Origin: an uncultured Eubacterium sp.
GTDB lineage: Bacteria; Bacillota_A; Clostridia; Lachnospirales; Lachnospiraceae
Assembly (NCBI GenBank): GCA_948560485.1
Contig: CAOXUF010000015.1
Span: 1,989 to 7,447, forward strand
Direction: 5' to 3'
Length of the DNA stretch: 5,459 bases
Shown: positions 1 through 5,459 of the stretch, one piece after another
Position numbering within the stretch: the first letter of the stretch is position 1
Layout: each line of letters opens with the position of its first letter
Program-made: the position numbers and the translations under genes
The notes under the pieces: model-generated
Database searches by the model: none
Told to the model about the DNA's origin: nothing
What the model saw: the letters and a program-made list of their open reading frames with translations, nothing else

Positions 1-35
1 GTGACTGGAGTTCAGACGTGTGGCTCTTCCGATCT
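1..35. other. Illumina TruSeq adapter remnant (left contig end)
   Basis: This is sequencing adapter, not genome. It matches the 34-nt TruSeq read-2/P7-side oligonucleotide that starts GTGACTGGAGTTCAG and ends CTCTTCCGATCT, except for one extra G at position 22 or 23 (GTGTGGCTC instead of GTGTGCTC). The same adapter appears in reverse complement at the other end of the window. It should be trimmed; genomic sequence begins at about position 36, in a T run where the exact junction is ambiguous by one base. Confidence 0.98.
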
Positions 36-676
36 TTTTTCGTCTGCGATATATTCCCATTTCTTATTCTATATTTCAAAAGTGTTTCTGTACAAAAGCC
101 AATATGAAATCTTCTTGCTATTGCGTTATTTACAAACTCATAATCCTGAGCTGCTTTTAATTCTTCCTTATAGCCGCCGGTTATATCATACATTTTTTTT
201 GTAAACATATAAGTTGGATGTGACATACAGTTGACATGTTTTAACCTGCGCAATAACTTTTTATCCGTATCCGGAGCATTATGAATAATATTTAATTCTT
301 TTCCATCCTCATCAATATAAGTAATATTTGATGAAACCAAATCATATAAGCCTTCAATCAAAAACTTATATTCTGCTTCAAGTCGGTTTGGAAGTGAAAT
401 ATCATCGCTATCCATTCTTGCAATGATATTACCAGATGCAGCAGCTATCCCCGCATTCAATGAATAAGGTAAGCCTTTATTTTCTTTATTGACAACCAGC
501 TTAATTTTATTACCATATTGAAGCAAAAAACTGTATAATTCTTTATTATTTGGATTATCCAGAACAACAATCAGTTCAATATTTTTATAAGTCTGATTAA
601 AAATTGATTCCATCGCCTCTTCAATCATCCTGAATGGCTCATTATATACAGCCATTACTACACTAATCTTTTCCAT
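36..676 (-). CDS. Family 2 glycosyltransferase, AmsE-like, partial (C-terminus missing)
   Basis: Predicted cytoplasmic GT-A fold enzyme that transfers a sugar from a nucleotide-sugar donor to a growing lipid-linked polysaccharide repeat unit. The first 213 residues are present, starting MEKISVVMAVYNEP, and the frame then runs into adapter without a stop. Visible family features are the N-terminal nucleotide-binding strand (ISVVMAVYN, about residues 4-12), the 'SIFNQTYKNIELIVV' segment (24-38), a metal-binding DxD-type motif in ARMDSDD (86-92) followed by ISLPNRLE, and a later HPTYMF...GGY...AAQDYEF region (153-181), where the QDYEF acid is the probable counterpart of the catalytic base. The RMDSDDISxPxRLE pattern is typical of AmsE-like exopolysaccharide transferases. 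Family members usually run to about 250-300 residues or more, so a C-terminal part is lost. The ATG at 676 has an AGGG six bases upstream and overlaps the end of the polymerase gene by 14 nt, which implies translational coupling. Sugar specificity cannot be read from sequence. Confidence 0.93.
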
Positions 677-1916
677 AGCCTTCCCTATTCTTTATTGAAT
701 GCTGTACCAATGCAATCACTAAAACCATGCAAATGCCTGTACCACATGCTAACAAAAATTCTCCTTTGAAATGTGCAACCATTAAAAATATAAATATTAA
801 TTGAATCATAAATACAAATTGTCTATCCGGAGCATTGTTTTTAATCGTTTTATAAATCACCAAATACTCAACTACAAGCAACACACATCCAATAATTCCA
901 AAATATAAAATATCACGCATAACTCCTATATCTGTTCGCATATAGTAACGTGCCCCATCAGTATATCTGGCATCTCCAACAATCCATGTTTTTAAACTAA
1001 AATCATAAATCTTATTCCACATATTCATAAGATTAGTCCATGTATGCGTTTGAAATTTCCCTGTTGTAAAAAGTGTATCAAATCCCTCAAAAACATAGGT
1101 CTTCATACTGGATATTAGTGCAGAATCCATATTTATCAAAAAAACTATACTGATAATCATAAATAATCCAATAATATACAGCAAATTTTTTATTAGTTTT
1201 GATCTCATTTTTATACTTTCTCTAAAAATATATATTAAAGCCAAACCTACACCAATCAATCCTGTTCTTCCCAGTGTCAAAATTGAAAAAAGTATTGGAA
1301 ATGATGACAAAATATAAAACATTTTCATACGAGAATTTTTTGTTTTTTGTATTAAATAGGGAATAAACATTATTGCAAAAGCCTGGCATACTGCCAAATC
1401 ATAGGTAACTGAAGCTGCCAATCCATATCCTCTTGCAAATCCATATCTTAATTGCAGATTATCTCTTCCTTCAATAAAGGCAATCCTGGAAATAAATGCA
1501 TTAAAGGGAGAAATAAGCATAGATAGAATAATGATAATTGACTGCACAAATGAGATTACTACTAACATGTGCAAAATATCTTTCACTTGCGATTTGCCCA
1601 TCGTCTGAAACAAGTTTACCAATAATACACATCCTAATATATGATTCAAAATAAAAAGTATCTCTGCATATACCAGTGCAAAATCACCTGTCCTCTGCAA
1701 AAAAACATTTGCTAATGAGTAAAATAACAATACAATCATCCAGGCAACAATCTTTATCAAATTTTTTGTGAAAACAATTTTCCTGCTCCGTATGATCAAC
1801 CATGCTGCCATAAAAATAATCATTAACTTTGAACCGCTTAAAGGGCTTCCTGTGAATGGAACATTATATATAAATATAAATGAACACACATACAATATGA
1901 AGATAGATATTTTCAT
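663..1916 (-). CDS. Wzy-like polysaccharide repeat-unit polymerase (membrane protein)
   Basis: Predicted inner-membrane polymerase of 417 residues that would join flipped, undecaprenyl-pyrophosphate-linked repeat units on the outer face of the membrane. The protein is strongly hydrophobic, with about 11-12 membrane segments by eye (near residues 1-19, 30-43, 54-73, 83-103, 113-135, 171-190, 198-231 as a pair, 245-263, 335-355, 366-382, 388-405). Two larger polar loops stand out: about 136-170, containing RYGFARGYGL, and about 264-334, containing GDARYTDGARYYMRTDIG. These, together with the TLGRTGLIG motif (214-222) and the TDIGVMRDxLYFGIIG stretch, are typical of Wzy/EpsG-type polymerases, which otherwise share little sequence. 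The start is placed at the ATG at 1916, preceded by AGGTG four bases upstream; the longer frame to 1934 would need a TTG codon and overlap the upstream gene. The gap to that gene's stop is 7 nt. An O-antigen ligase is the main alternative, but gene context favours polymerase. Confidence 0.88.
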   Translation of the reverse strand: MKISIFILYVCSFIFIYNVPFTGSPLSGSKLMIIFMAAWLIIRSRKIVFTKNLIKIVAWMIVLLFYSLANVFLQRTGDFALVYAEILFILNHILGCVLLVNLFQTMGKSQVKDILHMLVVISFVQSIIIILSMLISPFNAFISRIAFIEGRDNLQLRYGFARGYGLAASVTYDLAVCQAFAIMFIPYLIQKTKNSRMKMFYILSSFPILFSILTLGRTGLIGVGLALIYIFRESIKMRSKLIKNLLYIIGLFMIISIVFLINMDSALISSMKTYVFEGFDTLFTTGKFQTHTWTNLMNMWNKIYDFSLKTWIVGDARYTDGARYYMRTDIGVMRDILYFGIIGCVLLVVEYLVIYKTIKNNAPDRQFVFMIQLIFIFLMVAHFKGEFLLACGTGICMVLVIALVQHSIKNREGYGKD

Positions 1917-1920
1917 TCTG

Positions 1921-1925
1921 CACCT
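1921..1925 (-). promoter_or_regulatory. Ribosome binding site deciding the polymerase start
   Basis: AGGTG on the minus strand sits four bases before the ATG at 1916. It overlaps the stop codon of the upstream family 4 glycosyltransferase (GAAATGTAGGTG), so a ribosome finishing that gene would be placed to reinitiate. It favours ATG 1916 over the in-frame TTG at 1934. Confidence 0.6.
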
Positions 1926-3030
1926 ACATTTCAAATATTTGTTTTATTTCATTTACTGTATAATCTATATCAAACTTTGTTCCAATCAATTCTATGTAAG
2001 CATTTTCACGTTTTTGTTCGCCTGTACTTTCCATCATTTTTTTTGACCATTGAGAAGGATGTTCTTTAAGGCTGATTCTATAAGCATTTGATGTTGCCAT
2101 TGCATCTTCAGGAACTCCATCACTTATAAACGTTGGCAATCCAGAAGCCTGCGCCTCAATGGCTGATAAAGACAAGCCTTCAAATAAAGACGGTAAAACA
2201 AATACATCCATTGCAGATAAGTATTCACTTACATTATCTTTTTCTCCAACAAACAATGTATACTCTTCTAATTTTAATTGTTTAACATAATTTCTAATCT
2301 CATTGCTATCTGGCCCATCCCCAACAAACATCAAAAGTGAATTCTTTTTTTCTTTGTGTACATATTTAAAGATTTCAACAATAAATCTATGATTTTTTAC
2401 TGGAACAATTCTCCCCACATGTCCTAAAATAAAAGTATCTCTAGGAATACTATATTTTTCCCGTATTTTTTCTCTAAAATCCTTGGAATATTTAAATTCT
2501 TCCAGTTCAATTCCATTAACTATTGTTTTCCCCTTACCTTTATATTGCTTTCCAAACATATATTGATAAGATGCTTTCGAGCAGGCAATAGCATAATCCG
2601 TACAAGATAACAATGTTCTCTGATTAAATTTCATAAACAAAGAAGTAATTACTCTATGAAATCTGTTTTGTGTTTCTGGCTTAATTGCATGCGAATGTGT
2701 AATAATTTTTGCCCCTGTATAACGACGTGCAAACCTATGTGCATTAATATTACTGCTCGATCTTGTTTGTATCCACACAATGTCATAGTTCCTATGATTT
2801 ATAAAAAAACTTTTTATCTCTTTATAATGTTTGAGTGGATTACTATATCTCCTTGATACTTTGTAAACAGTGCCAAAATTTCTGTATTTACCTTCGTTAT
2901 TACATTTTTCTCCATATACAAGGAAATCAATATTGTACTCTTCTTTATTCAGGCGTTCATAAATACTATCTACAATTTTTTCAACGCCGCCGCAAGTCGG
3001 GCCAATATCCACGATTAATATCTTTTTCAT
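1924..3030 (-). CDS. Family 4 (GT-B fold) glycosyltransferase
   Basis: Predicted retaining glycosyltransferase of 368 residues, a normal length for the family, acting at the cytoplasmic face of the membrane on a lipid-linked intermediate. The N-terminal acceptor domain (about 1-190) starts MKKILIVDIG and carries the glycine-rich loop CGGVEKIVDSI (13-23). HSHA (112-115), after strand AKIIT, sits where this family often has an acceptor-site histidine. The C-terminal donor domain begins with ILGHVGRIVPVKNH (201-214), has LLMFVGDGP (232-240), and contains the family hallmark E-x7-E: E284 and E292 in SLFEGLSLSAIEAQASGLP (281-299), which binds the nucleotide sugar. The domain order and the GGVE loop resemble EpsF/CapM-like transferases of exopolysaccharide operons; the sugar cannot be named. 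The ATG at 3030 is preceded by AAAGGA nine bases upstream, inside the last codons of the preceding gene, and only 3 nt separate the two genes. Confidence 0.95.
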   Translation of the reverse strand: MKKILIVDIGPTCGGVEKIVDSIYERLNKEEYNIDFLVYGEKCNNEGKYRNFGTVYKVSRRYSNPLKHYKEIKSFFINHRNYDIVWIQTRSSSNINAHRFARRYTGAKIITHSHAIKPETQNRFHRVITSLFMKFNQRTLLSCTDYAIACSKASYQYMFGKQYKGKGKTIVNGIELEEFKYSKDFREKIREKYSIPRDTFILGHVGRIVPVKNHRFIVEIFKYVHKEKKNSLLMFVGDGPDSNEIRNYVKQLKLEEYTLFVGEKDNVSEYLSAMDVFVLPSLFEGLSLSAIEAQASGLPTFISDGVPEDAMATSNAYRISLKEHPSQWSKKMMESTGEQKRENAYIELIGTKFDIDYTVNEIKQIFEM

Positions 3031-3033
3031 CGG

Positions 3034-4044
3034 CTAAAATCCTTTTCTAAATTTCGGAAATACAGCAATAATTGTTTTAGTTAAGCTAAAGTCTACACAA
3101 AATGCCACTGCACAAATTTTTCTTGTAATAGACATTGGAGATTTCATCAATAAAACTAAACTTTTTCTCAATCTTTTTTTTAACTTTTTAACCAAATTAT
3201 TAGGATTTTCTATAGCTGCATCCATTCCATATCTGGAAATTCTTGCCAATAGCGAGAAATATGCTCTTGCTTCTTTCATTTTTGCAAGTTCTACAATTCG
3301 CTTATCATTAGATTCATTCGCTAAATTAACCAACTCTCTTGAAATCTTAAGCAATGCTAAATCTTTTTTCTCCAGCATCCCAGTACTAATACTTTTCTCG
3401 CCCTGAAAATAAAAATATTTAATTTGATTGCTAACGGCTATTCTTCTACATTTGCTAAGTATTCTATAATTAAAACAAATATCTTCATTTACAGTTTTTT
3501 CTACAAAACACAAAGTATCATCATTAAACAATTTTTTCTGATATAATTTCCGACAAGCAGAATAGGGGGCACCATTAATTTCCTTCATCCCCCGATATAA
3601 ATAATGCTCTAGAATCTTTCGGCCACTAAAAACTTCTATCTTTTCATCTGTACTTAGAACATTATCGTCTTTGCTTTTTACTTGAGAAACCATAATATCT
3701 GCTATTTCGGCATTATTAGTTACAGCCAGATTTAACATATATTCATAACAATCCTGTGTAACCCAATCATCGCTATCCAAAAAAGCAATATACTCACCAT
3801 TGGCAACTTCAATTCCAGCATTTCTAGCTGAACTTAATCCTCCGTTTTTCTTATTAATTAAGATAATATTTTTATATTTTTCTTGTAATTTTTTACATAT
3901 TTCAAAACTTTTATCCATCGATCCATCATTAACAAGAATAATCTCAATATTCCTATATGTTTGTTGTATTAATGATTTTACACATCGTTCCAAATATTTT
4001 TCTGTATTATACACGGGCACAATAACACTGATTAACGTATTCAT
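3034..4044 (-). CDS. Family 2 (GT-A fold) glycosyltransferase
   Basis: Predicted inverting glycosyltransferase of 336 residues that extends the polysaccharide repeat unit in the cytoplasm. The N-terminal catalytic domain shows the standard series: ISVIVPVYNTEKYLERC (5-21), SLIQQTYRNIEIILVNDGSMD (24-44) with the nucleotide-binding NDGS, NGGLSSARNAGI (67-78), and the metal-binding DSDD at 90-93 in AFLDSDDW. VNEDICF (185-191) supplies the ED pair expected to hold the catalytic base. The part after about residue 225 is basic and amphipathic and includes a moderately hydrophobic stretch (about 308-330), consistent with membrane association. This layout matches EpsJ/CpsI-like enzymes. The ATG at 4044 is chosen over an in-frame TTG at 4050 because a full AGGAGG lies ten bases before the ATG but only four before the TTG. 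A 42-nt gap separates it from the propeller gene upstream, with no visible terminator. Confidence 0.95.
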   Translation of the reverse strand: MNTLISVIVPVYNTEKYLERCVKSLIQQTYRNIEIILVNDGSMDKSFEICKKLQEKYKNIILINKKNGGLSSARNAGIEVANGEYIAFLDSDDWVTQDCYEYMLNLAVTNNAEIADIMVSQVKSKDDNVLSTDEKIEVFSGRKILEHYLYRGMKEINGAPYSACRKLYQKKLFNDDTLCFVEKTVNEDICFNYRILSKCRRIAVSNQIKYFYFQGEKSISTGMLEKKDLALLKISRELVNLANESNDKRIVELAKMKEARAYFSLLARISRYGMDAAIENPNNLVKKLKKRLRKSLVLLMKSPMSITRKICAVAFCVDFSLTKTIIAVFPKFRKGF

Positions 4045-4054
4045 AAACAATATT

Positions 4055-4060
4055 CCTCCT
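4055..4060 (-). promoter_or_regulatory. Strong ribosome binding site (AGGAGG)
   Basis: A perfect AGGAGG on the minus strand, ten bases before the ATG at 4044. It is the strongest Shine-Dalgarno in the window and lies in the only sizeable intergenic gap (4045-4086). It would allow the glycosyltransferase to be translated independently of the interrupted gene upstream. Confidence 0.85.
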
Positions 4061-4086
4061 GATTACCAAGAAGAAAATTTGAATAT

Positions 4087-5397
4087 TTAAGGACTAAACA
4101 ATCCTTTATTTTCTTTCATTTCTTCTGGTATAGCTACCATATATAAACCACGATGTCCTTCAAATACACTGTCAAAGCAAATTTTATCTCCTGCATGATT
4201 CCACCTTGGATGAAGATCACAACGAGTATCATTATCATATTGAAATGGTGCAAATACCCTTGCTATAATATTCACTTCATTTTTTCTCTCATTTATACCA
4301 TCCATAAGTTTTATCTCAGCTATACGGGTACGATTAGGATAAGTATCGGTAACAATCCATTTTCCATCTGGGCTATAACTTGGATGTCCATCATTACTAA
4401 GCTGTGGCCAACAATGAATAAATGTATCTGTCTTATCCTTCATTAAATAATACCCTGGGCCACTATGCTTTTTATTTTCAAATGCAAGAATCGCACGATT
4501 ATTTTTCCAAAAACAATGGCTTACCATATCATCATCAGAAAGCACTTACATATCTGAACCATCTATATTACACGTAATAAGACGAGTATATTTTCTTTGC
4601 CCTGTAAACCATCGATAAAGCACCATGAATCTCCTGCCATTTGGACTAAGCATAAGATGATTGACTTTATGAACAGAATCTATTCTTTGCATTTCAGGAC
4701 GTGGCTGAAAATCTGCAAAATCTTTATAGGTAAGAAGAGGCTTTACTTCTCCATCCTCCAAATTTATCTTCCATATAGCTACAGCATCAGGAAGTGACAC
4801 ATTCTTTGTTTTTTCGGGAACATTATAATAACCGTAACCAGGACGTAAGTTATATAAACGTGAAAAGTCTAATGTAAGCGCAGTTTTACCATTAGCAGCA
4901 ACCGTATACACCGGAGCAGGTATAATCCTCTCTTTACCACTTTTTATTTCCAGGATAACTGCTACATATCGTCCATCCCGATAATCATTATAAAGAATAT
5001 GAGAAGAATAATCTGGTCCTAACCATTGAAGCATACAGGACTGCTGAACATTCCATGCTCTGGTTTCAGCAAGTTTTTTTACTCTCTCCGGATCAGATTC
5101 TACTTTTGTTGTATCAATCAGTAATATATCTGCTTTTTCTTTCGGACTGACATCTGACCACGTATTCTTTGCCCTCATACAAAGTATATAACGACTTGTA
5201 ATATCCCAAGGTGATTTATCATAATAACCAAAAAAATATTCATGACTAGCATCATTTGGAGAAATACGTACAATATTTCCTTCCGACTTTATCTTTGGTG
5301 AGATTACATACATACTTACCTGATATGCACGTTTTACTATTTTTTTAATTGCAGGATATTTATTTAACTGGTAATTTATTTTCTGTTCAAAGCGCAT
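4087..5397 (-). pseudogene. PD40/TolB-like beta-propeller protein, interrupted by an in-frame TAA
   Basis: One reading frame of 436 codons broken once, at codon 284 (TAA at 4548-4546). Both halves are in the same frame and the family-like sequence continues directly across the stop (NIDGSDM, stop, VLSDDDMVSH), so this is a nonsense change rather than a frameshift. Repeats ending in PD40-like SPDG turns can be seen: HLMLSPNGRRFMVLYRW (247-263), HPSYSPDGKWIVTDTYP (338-354) and HPRWNHAGDKICFDSVF (396-412). HEYFFGYYDKSPWD (52-65) is another distinctive block. This suggests a six- or seven-bladed propeller of the TolB/oligogalacturonate-lyase-like kind. No signal peptide is seen; the N-terminus is basic (KYPAIKKIVKRAYQ, 13-26), so a cytoplasmic or membrane-peripheral location is likely. 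The exact function is not recognised; a role in polysaccharide synthesis or modification is inferred from the operon only. The start is placed at ATG 5397, which has GGAG six bases upstream, rather than ATG 5409, which has none. It may be a real pseudogene, a consensus error or a readthrough gene. Confidence 0.8.
4546..4548 (-). other. In-frame TAA stop splitting the propeller gene
   Basis: The codons read ATG-TAA-GTG on the minus strand. A single base change from CAA, GAA, AAA, TTA, TCA, TAT or TAC would produce it. No homopolymer or short repeat sits at the site, so slippage is not suggested. Downstream reinitiation is possible in principle at the GTG right after the stop or at the ATG of codon 291, but neither has a visible Shine-Dalgarno sequence. 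Confidence 0.9.
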
Positions 5398-5403
5398 AGC
5401 ACT

Positions 5404-5407
5404 CTCC
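5404..5407 (-). promoter_or_regulatory. Ribosome binding site deciding the propeller gene start
   Basis: GGAG (within GGAGAG) on the minus strand lies six bases before the ATG at 5397. It overlaps an in-frame upstream ATG at 5409, whose own leader (5410-5426) has no purine-rich site, so the shorter start is preferred. Only 17 genomic bases remain upstream before the adapter, too few to see a promoter. Confidence 0.65.
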
Positions 5408-5426
5408 ATTGTGCATTTTAATCAAA

Positions 5427-5459
5427 AGATCGGAAGAGCACACGTCTGAACTCCAGTCA
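5427..5459. other. Illumina TruSeq adapter remnant (right contig end)
   Basis: The last 33 bases match exactly the TruSeq read-through adapter that starts AGATCGGAAGAGC and ends GAACTCCAGTCA. It is the reverse complement of the sequence at 1-35, apart from the extra G there and one end base. It should be trimmed; the boundary with the genomic A run just before it is uncertain by a base. Confidence 0.99.

Noticed and set aside
1..204. Plus-strand ORF of 67 codons beginning with GTG
   Set aside because: Its start and first 11 residues (MTGVQTCGSSD) are translated adapter; the rest is antisense to the family 2 glycosyltransferase gene.
1768..2046. Plus-strand ORF of 92 codons
   Set aside because: It is antisense to the polymerase and family 4 transferase genes, has a low-complexity Tyr/Phe/Ile-rich product and no recognisable domain.
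4045..4086. Internal promoter or terminator in the 42-nt gap
   Set aside because: No -35/-10 pair, stem-loop or T run can be seen on the transcribed strand; only the AGGAGG ribosome binding site is clear.
3800..4090. Plus-strand ORF of 96 codons, and similar ORFs at 2656-2856, 2835-3050, 4153-4446 and 4597-4797
   Set aside because: All lie antisense to well-supported genes in AT-rich sequence and show no domain, so they are shadows.
4087..4545. Separate small gene of 152 codons starting at GTG 4545
   Set aside because: It is in the same frame as the upstream part, begins directly after the TAA, lacks a Shine-Dalgarno sequence, and carries the remaining propeller blades, so it is the second half of one broken gene.
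4546..4548. Alternative genetic code with TAA as a sense codon
   Set aside because: The other genes in the window use TAA or TAG as ordinary stops, with the propeller gene itself ending in TAA at 4087; one isolated in-frame TAA is better explained by mutation or error.
1..5459. Terminal inverted repeats suggesting an insertion sequence or linear replicon
   Set aside because: The repeats are Illumina adapter; there is no transposase, integrase or replication gene in the window.

Overview
The window reads as a small metagenomic or draft-genome contig from a low-GC, AT-rich bacterium, most likely a Firmicute of the Clostridia type (gut Lachnospiraceae-like). The reasons are A/T-rich codons throughout, Lys/Ile/Asn-rich proteins, good Shine-Dalgarno sequences including a full AGGAGG, and tightly packed co-directional genes. 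This placement is an inference from composition and style, not from a marker gene. Both ends are not biological: positions 1-35 and 5427-5459 are the Illumina TruSeq read-through adapter in opposite orientations, so true genomic sequence runs from about 36 to 5426.

All five genes lie on the minus strand and are transcribed from high to low coordinates. They form part of a surface polysaccharide (capsule, exopolysaccharide or O-antigen-like) biosynthesis operon. In transcription order they are: (1) a large soluble-looking protein with PD40/TolB-like beta-propeller repeats, split by one in-frame TAA into 283- and 152-residue parts (5397-4087); (2) a GT-A fold family 2 glycosyltransferase (4044-3034); (3) a GT-B fold family 4 glycosyltransferase (3030-1924); (4) a multi-membrane-spanning Wzy-type repeat-unit polymerase (1916-663); (5) a second family 2 glycosyltransferase of the AmsE-like type, cut off by the contig end (676-36). 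Spacings are 42 nt, 3 nt, 7 nt and a 14-nt overlap, which indicates one transcript with translational coupling. No promoter, terminator, RNA gene, CRISPR array or true mobile element was found, and no gene-free stretch exceeds 300 nt.

The likely joint job: the glycosyltransferases add successive sugars to an undecaprenyl-linked repeat unit on the cytoplasmic face, a flippase outside this window exports it, and the Wzy-like protein polymerises it outside the membrane. The initiating sugar-phosphate transferase, the Wzx flippase and the chain-length control genes are not in the window and should lie beyond its ends.

The points most worth a second look are the single in-frame stop inside the otherwise intact propeller gene, that propeller family's unexplained presence in a polysaccharide operon, and the adapter ends, which mimic terminal inverted repeats and create a false ORF. 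I see no convincing evidence for a wholly new system here.
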